Part shown: positions 53,444 through 62,153 of the stretch, in pieces
Position numbering within the stretch: position 1 is the first letter of the stretch
How the letters are laid out: each line of letters starts with the position of its first letter
From: Shimia abyssi
GTDB taxonomy: Bacteria > Pseudomonadota > Alphaproteobacteria > Rhodobacterales > Rhodobacteraceae
Direction: 5' to 3'
Length of the DNA stretch: 64,000 bases
Assembly (NCBI RefSeq): GCF_003014475.1
Contig: NZ_PYGJ01000001.1
Location: 558,001 to 622,000 of the forward strand
The notes under the pieces: generated by a model
Told to the model about the DNA's origin: nothing
Database searches by the model: none
What the model saw: the letters and a program-made list of their open reading frames with translations, nothing else
Translations under genes and position numbers: made by a program

Positions 53444-55383
53444 GGAAGTCGCCCGCAGAAGTTGGCGAAAGCCACACCCGCTTGACCCGCCGCGCCTTGT
53501 TGCTGGGCGGGGCTCAGCTGGCCTTTGTCGGCGCGCTGGGTCTCAGGATGCGGCATCTTCAGGTGGATCAGGCGGATCAGTTTCGCCTGCTGGCCGAGGA
53601 AAATCGCATCAATATCCGCCTGATTCCGCCCGCACGGGGGGAGCTTTTTGATCGCAACGGCGTGGTTCTGGCACGCAACGAACCCTCATACCGCATTACC
53701 ATGGTGCGCGAAGATGCGGGCGACGTTGACGACGTGATCTCGCGCCTTGCCACCCTTGTCGAGCTGGACCCCGACGACCTTGATCGCGCCATGACCGAGA
53801 TGCGCCGCTCGCCCCCGTTCCTGCCAATTACTGTGGCCGACCGAGTGAGCTGGGAAGAAATGAGCCGGGTGGCAGTCAACGCCCCCGCCCTGCCCGGCAT
53901 TACGCCCGAGGTTGGATTGTCGCGCTACTACCCACTACGCGGAGATTTGGCGCATGTGATTGGCTATGTCGGCCCAATTTCAGACTATGACCTCTCAAAA
54001 ATCGAAAACCCGGATCAGCTTTTGCGCATTCCAAGGTTCCAGATCGGCAAGGTGGGTCTGGAAGGCAAAATGGAAAACAATTTGCGCGGTAAGGCGGGAA
54101 CCAAACGGGTGGAAGTCAATGCCGTGGGTCGTGTCATGCGCGAGCTGGACCGGCGCGAGGGCCAGCCCGGCGATGACGTGCAGTTGACGATAGATCAACA
54201 GCTGCAATCCTATACGCAGGCCCGTTTGGGCAATGAAAGCGCGGCGGCGGTGATCATGGATTGCCAGAGCGGCGATTTGCTGGCGATTGCGTCCTCTCCG
54301 ACGTTTGATCCGAACCTGTTTGTCGAAGGTATCTCGGTGCCCGCTTATCGTGCGCTGACAGAAAACGATCACCGCCCGCTGGCGGCCAAGTCGGTGCAGG
54401 GCACTTACCCCCCCGGATCAACGTTCAAAATGATCACAGCATTGGCCGCGCTGAAAGAAGGGCTGTTCAGCCCCGATGATACTGTCTGGTGCCCCGGACA
54501 TCTTGAGGTGTCAAACCGGCGATTTCACTGCTGGAAACGCGGCGGGCACGGCCATGTCGGGCTGACTCAGGCACTGCGCGAGAGTTGTGATGTGTATTTC
54601 TACCAACTGGCGTTGGAGGTGGGGATCGACAAGATTTCGGCCATGTCCACCAAGCTGGGCCTTGGCATCCGTCACGATTTGCCCATGTCAGGTGTGGCCA
54701 AGGGGCTGAACCCGACGCGCGACTGGAAAGCGCAGGTGCGTGGCGAATCCTGGGTGATTGGCGATACAGCAAACGCATCAATTGGTCAGGGATTTGTTTT
54801 GGCGTCACCCATGCAGCTGGCGGTGATGACTGCCAGGCTGGCCTCGGGGCTGGAGCTGCAACCGCGATTGGTCAAATCGGTCAATGGTGTGGAACAGGCT
54901 GGCGCGGCGCCACAGACGCTCGACATCAACCCAACCCATTTGGATCAGGTGCGGCGTGGTATGTATGCGGTGTCAAACCACCGCCGCGGCACTGCCTATG
55001 GCAGCCGTATCATCGCCGACGAATACCGCCTTGCGGGCAAGACCGGCACCAGCCAGGTGCGCAACATCACCGCCGCCGAGCGCGCGCGGGGGGTGACCCG
55101 CAACGAAGACTTGCCGTGGAACCGACGTGACCATGCGCTGTTTGTGAATTTTGCGCCCTATGACACTCCACGCGTTGCGGTGTCGGTTGTGGTTGAACAT
55201 GGCGGCGGTGGTTCCAAAGCCGCAGCGCCCATTGCGCGCGACATCACACTTCAGGCGCTTTATGGCGGCACGCCGCCTCTTTCAGCGTACCCGTCCAAGG
55301 ATCGTGCCAAGATTGAAGAACAGCAGGAAGAGCTGGACCGTCTGGTGCCAGAGCGCGAAATCACGCGCCGGAACCGGGCGTAG
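53440..55383 (+). CDS. mrdA: penicillin-binding protein 2 (elongasome transpeptidase)
   Basis: The 647-residue class B PBP crosslinks peptidoglycan during elongation. An N-terminal membrane helix (LLLGGAQLAFVGALGLRM, about 23-40) is followed by the dimerisation domain, with RGELFDRNGVVLARNEPSY. The transpeptidase domain (about 250-615) has the active-site serine S327 in PPGSTFKM (SxxK), SCD near residue 382, and KTGTSQ near 534. It overlaps mreD by 4 bases and is followed after 11 bases by rodA, its glycosyltransferase partner. Confidence 0.96.
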   Translation: MRKSPAEVGESHTRLTRRALLLGGAQLAFVGALGLRMRHLQVDQADQFRLLAEENRINIRLIPPARGELFDRNGVVLARNEPSYRITMVREDAGDVDDVISRLATLVELDPDDLDRAMTEMRRSPPFLPITVADRVSWEEMSRVAVNAPALPGITPEVGLSRYYPLRGDLAHVIGYVGPISDYDLSKIENPDQLLRIPRFQIGKVGLEGKMENNLRGKAGTKRVEVNAVGRVMRELDRREGQPGDDVQLTIDQQLQSYTQARLGNESAAAVIMDCQSGDLLAIASSPTFDPNLFVEGISVPAYRALTENDHRPLAAKSVQGTYPPGSTFKMITALAALKEGLFSPDDTVWCPGHLEVSNRRFHCWKRGGHGHVGLTQALRESCDVYFYQLALEVGIDKISAMSTKLGLGIRHDLPMSGVAKGLNPTRDWKAQVRGESWVIGDTANASIGQGFVLASPMQLAVMTARLASGLELQPRLVKSVNGVEQAGAAPQTLDINPTHLDQVRRGMYAVSNHRRGTAYGSRIIADEYRLAGKTGTSQVRNITAAERARGVTRNEDLPWNRRDHALFVNFAPYDTPRVAVSVVVEHGGGGSKAAAPIARDITLQALYGGTPPLSAYPSKDRAKIEEQQEELDRLVPEREITRRNRA

Positions 55384-55394
55384 CGGAGGGGTGC

Positions 55395-56534
55395 ATGAGT
55401 TATCTAGAGTATAACGCCAAATATGTTCCAACCGGGCTGCGCAAGGTGTTTTACCTTAACTGGCCTCTGGTGTTGTTGCTCACGGCTGTGACGGGTGTTG
55501 GCTTTCTGATGCTGTATTCCGTGGCGGGCGGATCGTTCAGTCCCTGGGCTGAACCACAGATGAAACGTTATGTGCTGGGTCTTGCGCTTATGCTGCTTGT
55601 GGCGGTTGTCCCGATCTGGTTCTGGCGATCCGTGTCAGGTGCGGCCTATATCGCGACGTTGCTATTGCTGGTGCTGGTTGAAATCATGGGCAGTGTGGGC
55701 ATGGGGGCGCAACGTTGGATCGACCTAGGTTTCATGCGGCTACAGCCATCAGAGTTGATGAAAATCACCCTCGTTATGTGTCTTGCGGCCTATTATGACT
55801 GGCTACCGGCCAAACGCACGTCGCACCCGATCTGGGTGCTGATCCCGGTGTTTCTGATCCTTTTGCCGACGGCTTTGGTACTACGTCAGCCGGATCTTGG
55901 CACTTCGATCCTGTTGGTGACGGGTGGGGCAATGGTGATGTTCCTGGCTGGTGTGCACTGGGCGTATTTTACAGCCGTAATCGGACTGGCGGTTGGCACC
56001 GTCTTTGCAGTGTTTCAATCACGCGGCACGACGTGGCAATTGCTCAAGGATTACCAGTATCGCCGGATCGACACGTTTCTGGATCCGTCCTCAGACCCGC
56101 TGGGCGCGGGTTATCACATCACGCAGTCAAAGATTGCGCTTGGTTCAGGTGGCTGGACCGGGCGGGGATTTATGCAAGGCACGCAATCGCGGCTGAACTT
56201 TCTGCCTGAGAAGCACACCGATTTTATCTTTACGACTCTGGCCGAAGAATTTGGTTTTATCGGCGCGATATCGCTGCTCGCGCTTTATGCGCTGATCATC
56301 CTGTTTTGCATCAGTTCAGCATTGCTGAACAAGGACAGGTATTCATCGCTGTTGACGCTTGGGATTGCCGGGGCATTGTTTCTGTTCTTTGCCGTGAACA
56401 TGTCGATGGTGATGGGGCTAGCCCCGGTGGTTGGGGTGCCCTTGCCGCTGGTCAGCTATGGTGGGTCGGCCATGTTGGTACTGATGATCGCCTTTGGACT
56501 GGTCCAAAGCGCACATGTGCATCGGCCTCGGTAA
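55395..56534 (+). CDS. rodA: peptidoglycan glycosyltransferase RodA
   Basis: The 379-residue polytopic protein of the SEDS family polymerises lipid II during cell elongation with PBP2. About ten membrane segments are visible. Family motifs are GMGAQRWIDLGFMRLQPSELMKI near residues 106-128 (split view), LRQPDLGTSILLVTGG, the GRGFMQGTQSRLNFLPEKHTDFIF loop, and the C-terminal VVGVPLPLVSYGGSAML. It is the last gene of the operon. A 72-bp repeat begins immediately after its TAA. Confidence 0.96.
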   Translation: MSYLEYNAKYVPTGLRKVFYLNWPLVLLLTAVTGVGFLMLYSVAGGSFSPWAEPQMKRYVLGLALMLLVAVVPIWFWRSVSGAAYIATLLLLVLVEIMGSVGMGAQRWIDLGFMRLQPSELMKITLVMCLAAYYDWLPAKRTSHPIWVLIPVFLILLPTALVLRQPDLGTSILLVTGGAMVMFLAGVHWAYFTAVIGLAVGTVFAVFQSRGTTWQLLKDYQYRRIDTFLDPSSDPLGAGYHITQSKIALGSGGWTGRGFMQGTQSRLNFLPEKHTDFIFTTLAEEFGFIGAISLLALYALIILFCISSALLNKDRYSSLLTLGIAGALFLFFAVNMSMVMGLAPVVGVPLPLVSYGGSAMLVLMIAFGLVQSAHVHRPR

Positions 56535-56606
56535 TGCTCCCGCCAAGCAGTCTTGCATCAAGGATGCAAGCCGCCTGTTGGGCGTGGCTCGGCTGCGCCG
56601 AGCCTG
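56535..56606 (+). repeat. 72-bp intergenic repeat, copy 2
   Basis: It begins at the base after the rodA stop codon. TGCTCCCGCCAAG, a CTTGCATC/GATGCAAG hairpin, then GTGGCTCGGC with GCCGAGCCTG. It matches copy 1 (20180-20251) at 64 of 72 positions; most differences preserve the stems. It probably forms the 3' end of the mre/mrd transcript. Confidence 0.75.
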
Positions 56607-56700
56607 AGATACCGCTCTGGATCGCGAGATGTACCTCTTGCCAAGGGGCGACGGCTGTGAACTGTGTGTCACAAATTCGAGCCAAAGGAGCCTTTACCTT

Positions 56701-57630
56701 ATGATCAACGCCCTGTTTGCCGCCCATCCCGACCGTTGGGAAAAATATGCCCCCGCCTTGAAGGATGCGTTTGACACGCTTGGGTTAAAGGTCGATCTGC
56801 GCCAAGATCACGCACCGGACATTGTAGACTACATTGTCTATGCACCAAACAGCACGCTTCGGGATTTCACGCCTTATACGCGCTGCAAAGCAGTGCTGAA
56901 CCTCTGGGCCGGGGTTGAAGGGATTGTTGACAACGTAACGTTGACCCTGCCGCTGGCTCGCATGGTCGATCCGGGCATGACACGCGGTATGGTCGAATGG
57001 GTGACAGGCCACACCATGCGCCACCATCTGGGTATGGATCGCAACATCACGCAGCAGAATGGCACTTGGGAACCGCATGTCCCGCCCTTGGCCGCCGATC
57101 GGGGTGTGACAATCCTAGGGATGGGTCAGCTTGGCATGGCATGTGCGCGTGCGCTGTCAGGGCTTGGGTTTCCAGTCACCGGGTGGAGCCGTACACCCAA
57201 AGAGGCAGAAGGGATCACATGTCTGCATGGTAGCGACGGGCTGAAGCAGGCGCTTGGTACGGCTGAGATCCTGATCCTGCTCTTGCCCAATACACCGGCC
57301 ACAGAGAACACGCTGAATGCCACGCGGTTGGCAATGCTGCCCAAGGGCGCCTTTGTTATCAACCCGGGGCGTGGGCCGTTGATCGACGACGACGCCTTGT
57401 TGGCGGCCCTTGATCGCGGAGACATCGCCCACGCCACGCTAGACGTGTTCCGGGTCGAGCCTTTGCCGGTGGATCATCCATACTGGGCGCATCCGCGGGT
57501 GACAGTGACGCCGCACATTGCCTCTGAAACTCGGGTGAAAACGGCCAGTCAGGTGATCGCTGAAAACATCCAGCGCGGCGAAGCAGGAAACGCCTTTCTG
57601 CATGTCGTTGATCGCAAAGCCGGATATTGA
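56701..57630 (+). CDS. ghrA: glyoxylate/hydroxypyruvate reductase A-like dehydrogenase
   Basis: About 309 residues from the ATG at 56701 with AAAGGAG upstream. It belongs to the GhrA branch of 2-hydroxyacid dehydrogenases, which reduce glyoxylate and hydroxypyruvate with NADPH. Visible are NLWAGVEGI, a nucleotide fold VTILGMGQLGMACARALSGLGF with GWSRTPK, the catalytic arginine in VINPGRGPLIDDDAL, the glutamate in LDVFRVEPLP, and the histidine in TPHIASET. Substrate preference is inferred from the family. Confidence 0.85.
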   Translation: MINALFAAHPDRWEKYAPALKDAFDTLGLKVDLRQDHAPDIVDYIVYAPNSTLRDFTPYTRCKAVLNLWAGVEGIVDNVTLTLPLARMVDPGMTRGMVEWVTGHTMRHHLGMDRNITQQNGTWEPHVPPLAADRGVTILGMGQLGMACARALSGLGFPVTGWSRTPKEAEGITCLHGSDGLKQALGTAEILILLLPNTPATENTLNATRLAMLPKGAFVINPGRGPLIDDDALLAALDRGDIAHATLDVFRVEPLPVDHPYWAHPRVTVTPHIASETRVKTASQVIAENIQRGEAGNAFLHVVDRKAGY

Positions 57631-57677
57631 CCCGACATCAGTCGGGTACAGGCGGAAGCACGAACTCTTAATCTGAC

Positions 57678-58481
57678 TTAGTGCAAAATAGGCGGTTTGT
57701 TGGGGTCGCGCCCCGGTGCAATTGGTTTGTATTCCGCAGGCTGCACCTGCTCGGGCAGATCAAATCGCAGTCCGGCGCGGGCCAGATGGGCGGCAACCGG
57801 ATCGGTGGCGGCAAAGAACCCAACATCCAGCGCGGCGGCTTCGATGCCAGAAAAAGTCAGCGCTTCGTTGACAGCTTTGGCCAGTGCATTTTGTGCAGCG
57901 GGCACAGCTTCGACAAAACCCAGCATGTGCGATGTGGCGCCATTTTCATAAGTGACGCCAACCAGATAAGCATATTTGGCAAGCCCAGCGGCGGTGGCGA
58001 GCTTCGTATCCAACGCCGTCAACAGAACTTCGGGCAGGCCAGCGGGTGCTGTGAAGGCACTGATATGCGCTTCGACTTCGTCAGGTGCGTCTTGTAGCGT
58101 TTCTGAGAGCCACGCCACCGCCTCGGGCGGGATCAGAATGGCGCTGGGGGCCACTTCGGGATTGACGGCCAGACCAATGCCCTGACCTGACAGCATAGTT
58201 GCAATCACACGCCCGGACAAAGCGGCATAAGGTGCAACTCGCCCGACAAATTGCGACAGACGCTCCTCTGTATCAAACACCAGCACAAATGAAGCGTCTG
58301 ACGTTTCGAAAATCTCGGGCGAAATTCGGTCGTTTTCAGGTTCCTTGTCCAGCAGCATGAACAACTCGCCATCCGCGAGACGTTCGTAAAACCGCAGGCG
58401 CGCCGCGTCATCACCAGCTGAGTCCATCTCTGCGTGGGCTTTATCCAGCGGCGTCGCAGGATGAAGTGTCGGGTCGCTCAT
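57678..58481 (-). CDS. SseB-family protein
   Basis: The 267-residue protein has an N-terminal SseB-like domain (about 20-130, RLRFYERLADGELFMLLDKE, then a VLVFDTEERLSQFVG segment). The C-terminal half (about 150-250) has its own alpha-beta pattern. SseB is linked to serine sensitivity in E. coli but has no known activity. No signal peptide or membrane helix is present. The start overlaps the stop of the UDG-like gene by 4 bases, so the two are co-expressed. Confidence 0.8.
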   Translation of the reverse strand: MSDPTLHPATPLDKAHAEMDSAGDDAARLRFYERLADGELFMLLDKEPENDRISPEIFETSDASFVLVFDTEERLSQFVGRVAPYAALSGRVIATMLSGQGIGLAVNPEVAPSAILIPPEAVAWLSETLQDAPDEVEAHISAFTAPAGLPEVLLTALDTKLATAAGLAKYAYLVGVTYENGATSHMLGFVEAVPAAQNALAKAVNEALTFSGIEAAALDVGFFAATDPVAAHLARAGLRFDLPEQVQPAEYKPIAPGRDPNKPPILH

Positions 58482-59059
58482 GTCAGAACCTCTTTGATCC
58501 GTGCCCGCAGTACAGGCAATAGGTCAGCCTCGAACCACGGGTTTTTCTTGAGCCAAGCCGTATTGCGCCAGGACGGATGTGGCAAGGGAAAGACACGAGG
58601 CGCATGGTCGCGCCAGGTGCGCACGGTGTCGGTGACGCCTGCCTTGCTGCCCAAGTGCCATTTCTGAGCGTAGCGGCCCACGACGAGCGTCAAATCGACA
58701 TCACCCAGTTCAGCCATAACCTTGTTACGCCACGTACGCGCGCAAATCGGTGGCGGCGGCAGATCGCTGCCCTTGGCGTTGTAGCCTGGAAAGCAGAACG
58801 CCATGGGCAGGATTGCCACACGGTCCTGATTGTAAAATGTCGCTGTGTCCACGCCCATCCAGTCGCGCAATCGGTCGCCCGAGGGGTCTGTAAAGGGTCG
58901 GCCGCTTTCATGCACACGTGCGCCTGGCGCTTGTCCAACAATCATCAGACGAGCGGAAGGGCGAAACCAGATGACGGGACGCGGAGAGTGGGTGGTCGCA
59001 GTGGCGGCAAAGCGTTCAGCACAAAGGGTGCAGGCGCGAATGTCATCTGTGAGAGTCAT
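58478..59059 (-). CDS. uracil-DNA glycosylase superfamily protein
   Basis: About 193 residues from the ATG at 59059. The N-terminus has a CTLC pair, then the glycosylase motif LMIVGQAPGARVHESGRPF with DPSGDRLRDWMGV. The C-terminal substrate loop is LPHPSWRNTAWLKKNPWF. Family 4-type enzymes use four cysteines for an iron-sulfur cluster; here C10, C13 and a later CARTW are seen, so cluster binding is uncertain. Members of this group remove uracil or other deaminated bases. It is coupled to the SseB-like gene by a 4-base overlap. Confidence 0.8.
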   Translation of the reverse strand: MTLTDDIRACTLCAERFAATATTHSPRPVIWFRPSARLMIVGQAPGARVHESGRPFTDPSGDRLRDWMGVDTATFYNQDRVAILPMAFCFPGYNAKGSDLPPPPICARTWRNKVMAELGDVDLTLVVGRYAQKWHLGSKAGVTDTVRTWRDHAPRVFPLPHPSWRNTAWLKKNPWFEADLLPVLRARIKEVLT

Positions 59060-59100
59060 TCGGATAATATAGGTGTCGTCTCCACGAATAGAACCGTTCC

Positions 59101-59128
59101 GTAGGTCGGACAAATTTGTCCGACCTAC
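59101..59128. repeat. 28-bp palindrome, copy 2
   Basis: Arms GTAGGTCGGACAA and TTGTCCGACCTAC around AT; same as 43875-43902 except for the centre. Here it lies between divergent genes (UDG-like and arsR), so a plain terminator role is unlikely. Confidence 0.8.
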
Positions 59129-59140
59129 CAAAAGATCACA

Positions 59141-59205
59141 TTATTTCGATGTTTTTCGAAATAATATCTTGTGAAACTCATTTATTTCTATATTTCTAGA
59201 AATAT
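59141..59205. promoter_or_regulatory. ArsR-type operator region overlapping the arsR start
   Basis: Inverted repeat TTATTTCGA/TCGAAATAA (59141-59149 and 59156-59164) and the perfect palindrome ATATTTCTAGAAATAT (59190-59205), with shared ATTTC half-sites. The second includes the first two bases of the ATG at 59204. A TATATT at 59189-59194 could be the -10 box, putting the transcript start at or next to the ATG. Confidence 0.6.
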
Positions 59206-59548
59206 GAAAAATACCGACCCCACAGATATCTCCCTCGAGATCGCCGCCTCCACCTTTGCCGCACTTGGCTCGGAACAACGCTTGTCAGTGCTGCGTTGCC
59301 TTGTGCGTGCCGGCGAAGACGGCCTTTCGATCGGAGAACTGGGCAAGCGCACCGGCGTGACCGGTTCGACACTGACCCATCACATGAAGATCCTCGCCCA
59401 AGCCGGGCTGGTGACTCAGGAAAAACAAGGACGGTCGATCATCTGCGCCGCCGTCGCCTATGACGCGGTGCGCCAGCTATCGACCTTCCTGCTCGAGGAA
59501 TGCTGCGCCGACAGCGCGGATCCGAATAAGGACCATGATCATGGCTGA
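59204..59548 (+). CDS. ArsR-family metalloregulatory repressor
   Basis: About 114 residues from the ATG at 59204; a GTG at 59171 would add 11 residues. The winged helix spans about 12-90, with ALGSEQRLSVLRCLVRAG and the recognition helix TGVTGSTLTHHMKILAQAGLV (split view). The usual ELCVCDL metal motif is absent. Instead the C-terminus has adjacent cysteines and histidines (EECCADSADPNKDHDHG), as in ArsR types that bind arsenite near the C-terminus. It overlaps the permease gene by 8 bases and probably autoregulates through palindromes at its start. No ribosome site is seen, so the mRNA may be leaderless. Confidence 0.87.
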   Translation: MKNTDPTDISLEIAASTFAALGSEQRLSVLRCLVRAGEDGLSIGELGKRTGVTGSTLTHHMKILAQAGLVTQEKQGRSIICAAVAYDAVRQLSTFLLEECCADSADPNKDHDHG

Positions 59549-60575
59549 TACCACACACTCCCCGGCCCCTTTGGGCACACGGCTGGCACGCACCGACAAG
59601 GCATGGGGCGCACTTGTCCTGATCCTTGTGGTGGTTGCTGTATTGGATACTCAACAGCTCTGGCCGACAATCACCTTTGCCAGTGGCGCTTTGCTGCATA
59701 CCGGGCCTTTCATCCTGTTTGCGGTGTTTGCCATTGGCTATCTCAAGGCCACGGGTGCCGAAACTATTCTGGCCAAAGCGTTTGAAGGGCGTGAAACCCG
59801 TATGATCCTGCTCGCTGCCCTGCTTGGTGGGTTGTCCCCCTTCTGCTCTTGCGAGGTTATTCCATTTATCGCGGCCTTGCTCGCCGTAGGCGCACCGCTT
59901 TCTGCGGTCATGGCATTCTGGCTCGCATCCCCCCTTATGGATCCGGCGATGTTTGCCATTACGTCCGGCACGCTTGGATACGATTTTGCCATTGCCAAGG
60001 CAGCCTCGGCTATCGGTCTTGGCTTGCTCGGCGGCTATGGCACAATGCTCTTGAAATCCACGCCGGTGTTTGCAAACCCATTGCGCGAAAAGCCACAGGT
60101 TGGCAGCTGTTGCGGTACAAAGAAACCCTTTTCGGGCCGCCCTGTCTGGAAATTCTGGGCCGAAGCCGAGCGGCGCGAAACATTTCGTGACACCACGATC
60201 GAAAATGGTCTCTTCCTGTTGAAATGGCTGGCACTGGCCTATGTCATCGAAGCGTTGATGATCCACTATGTGCCTGCAGAATGGATTGCGTCGATCCTGG
60301 GCGGCGACGGCTTTCAGCCAATCCTGTTGGGGGCATTGGTTGGGGCTCCGGCCTATCTCAACGGGTATGCAGCCGTGCCGCTTGTGGCCGGACTGCTGGA
60401 ACAGGGCATGTCCAATGGTGCAGCCATGAGCTTTGTCATCGCGGGCGGAGTAAGCTGTATACCCGCAGCAATTGCCGTCTGGGCACTGGTCAAACCGCGC
60501 GTGTTCTTTGCCTATCTCAGCTTTGCCATGATGGGCGCCTTGATCGCTGGTTCGGTCTGGCAGGCCATCTCCTGA
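59541..60575 (+). CDS. arsP: ArsP-type permease
   Basis: About 345 residues from the ATG at 59541 (AAGGA 8 bases upstream; ATG 59535 is an alternative). The inner-membrane permease has 8-9 hydrophobic segments and belongs to the DUF318/ArsP family. Features are GGLSPFCSCEVIPFIAALLAVGAP with the CSC motif, a cytoplasmic loop with CCGTKK, and GAPAYLNGYAAVPLVAGLLEQGMS in the second half. Known ArsP proteins export trivalent methylated or aromatic arsenicals. The coupling to an ArsR-type regulator supports a metalloid role, but a different thiophilic substrate is possible. Confidence 0.83.
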   Translation: MADTTHSPAPLGTRLARTDKAWGALVLILVVVAVLDTQQLWPTITFASGALLHTGPFILFAVFAIGYLKATGAETILAKAFEGRETRMILLAALLGGLSPFCSCEVIPFIAALLAVGAPLSAVMAFWLASPLMDPAMFAITSGTLGYDFAIAKAASAIGLGLLGGYGTMLLKSTPVFANPLREKPQVGSCCGTKKPFSGRPVWKFWAEAERRETFRDTTIENGLFLLKWLALAYVIEALMIHYVPAEWIASILGGDGFQPILLGALVGAPAYLNGYAAVPLVAGLLEQGMSNGAAMSFVIAGGVSCIPAAIAVWALVKPRVFFAYLSFAMMGALIAGSVWQAIS

Positions 60576-60604
60576 CCCACGGCCGCAACACCCGTTGCCA
60601 AAAG

Positions 60605-60630
60605 GGCGCGAACAGTCACATGTTCGCGCC
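60605..60630. terminator. stable hairpin after arsP
   Basis: Perfect 10-bp stem GGCGCGAACA (60605-60614) with TGTTCGCGCC (60621-60630), 30 bases after the permease stop. It is followed by TGTTACC and not a clean T-run, so termination strength is uncertain. Confidence 0.55.
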
Positions 60631-60722
60631 TGTTACCGCTCTCATTTCTGCAAAAGTTTGCCCGAAAACCGAATTTCCGATAGGCCGGATGACAAACTAA
60701 TGGAATGCAGGGTGGAGAATAG

Positions 60723-61970
60723 ATGTATCGCGTTTGGAATTTTCTTAACGAGTATTCACTTTTGCTCATCATCGGGGCGATTATTGCTCTCGTTTGGGCC
60801 AACCTAGACTATGACAGTTACCACCATTTTGTTGAGTTTAAGATCTGGGACCACGCGCCCATCGGTCACTACCATGACGGCCACCGCACCCTAACCCTGC
60901 ACTATCTGGTCAATGATCTGCTCATGGCCTTGTTCTTTGCCATCGCGGCCAAGGAAGTCTGGGAAGCGGTGATCCTCAAAAACGGTTCTTTGCGCGGAAA
61001 ACGCGCCGCAACGCCTTTGTTTGCGACCGCGGGCGGCATGTTTGGTCCAATTGGGGTGTATCTTGGCCTTGCCCTATTGATGGGGTCAGACACGTATAAC
61101 GCAGTCGCCAATGGCTGGGCCATCCCCACCGCGACCGACATTGCGTTTTCCTACCTTGTGGGCCGCCTAGTTTTCGGCGCGGGTCACCCGGCCGTGCGCT
61201 TCTTGTTGCTCTTGGCCATTGCTGATGACGCCGCAGGGCTAATCATTCTGGCCATTTTCTATCCCTCGTCCGAGCTGGCACCGGAATGGCTGTTGCTTTC
61301 CTTGGCGGCGGCGATCGTCGTTTTTGTCATCTTCAATTGGTTACCGCGCTATCTGGACCGGGGCAATCAGGCGCGACCCAATTCCACCTGGATCCGCAAA
61401 AACCTGCATTTCTTCCCCTATTTTGTCGCGGCCTGCTTTAGCTGGTACGGCTTCATGCGCTCGGGTCTGCACCCGGCGCTGGGGCTTTTGCCTATCGTGC
61501 CGACAATCCCGCACGCTGACCGCGCCTTTGGCCTGTTTTCAGAGGCAGAGAGCTATCTGCACGATCTCTTGAATGTCATTGAACACGCTCTCAAACGTCC
61601 GGTCGAAGTGATCCTGTTCTTCTTCGGATTGTGTAACGCAGGAGTGCAATTTTCATCGATTGGCGATGCGACATGGCTGGTCCTAGCGGGGCTGATCATC
61701 GGCAAACCGATTGGCATTCTATTGTTCGGCTGGTTCGCTGCTGTACCGCTCAGGCTGGGGATCCCCCAAGGGATGCGCATTATTGACCTTGTGGTGATCG
61801 GCTGCGTTGCGGCCATCGGTTTCACAGTCTCGCTGTTTGTGGCTTCGGTCGCATTTGAGGCAGGGCCGGTTCAGGATGCCGCCAAAATGGGCGCCCTATT
61901 CAGCTTTGCTGCTGCTTTGATTTCGATCATTGCGGGCAAACTGTTTCGGGTTGAGAAACAAAACCTGTGA
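60723..61970 (+). CDS. nhaA: Na+/H+ antiporter NhaA
   Basis: The 415-residue inner-membrane antiporter exports Na+ in exchange for protons. Core residues are present: D139 in PTATDIAFSY and the two sodium-binding aspartates D168-D169 in LAIADDAAGLIIL. The helices with GLCNAGVQFSSIG and IGFTVSLFVASVAF complete the family pattern. A periplasmic or loop insert near 40-60 (HAPIGHYHDGHRTL) is histidine-rich. It stands alone with its own terminator and fits marine sodium stress. Confidence 0.94.
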   Translation: MYRVWNFLNEYSLLLIIGAIIALVWANLDYDSYHHFVEFKIWDHAPIGHYHDGHRTLTLHYLVNDLLMALFFAIAAKEVWEAVILKNGSLRGKRAATPLFATAGGMFGPIGVYLGLALLMGSDTYNAVANGWAIPTATDIAFSYLVGRLVFGAGHPAVRFLLLLAIADDAAGLIILAIFYPSSELAPEWLLLSLAAAIVVFVIFNWLPRYLDRGNQARPNSTWIRKNLHFFPYFVAACFSWYGFMRSGLHPALGLLPIVPTIPHADRAFGLFSEAESYLHDLLNVIEHALKRPVEVILFFFGLCNAGVQFSSIGDATWLVLAGLIIGKPIGILLFGWFAAVPLRLGIPQGMRIIDLVVIGCVAAIGFTVSLFVASVAFEAGPVQDAAKMGALFSFAAALISIIAGKLFRVEKQNL

Positions 61971-61994
61971 TCCACCCTAACGTGACAAATGCAG

Positions 61995-62022
61995 AAAACC
62001 GGCGATTTGCGCCGGTTTTTTC
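61995..62022 (+). terminator. intrinsic terminator of nhaA
   Basis: Stem AAAACCGGCG (61995-62004) with CGCCGGTTTT (62010-62019) and a following T-run, 24 bases past the stop. Confidence 0.92.
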
Positions 62023-62153
62023 TTGTTTCCTGCCCTAATCTTGCCTCAGAGAGTTGCTAAAGATGCGAACAATCCGACATATTGACCTTAATTCGCCGAC
62101 AGAGCGTTAACGGTTTTGGGATAAGTTAAGGCAGAGCAGCCCGGGAGCAGTCT

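Noticed and set aside
62020-62153. Possible small gene or tRNA between nhaA and kpsT
   Set aside because: No cloverleaf pairing or coding frame with a ribosome site is seen; only a leader for kpsT is likely.
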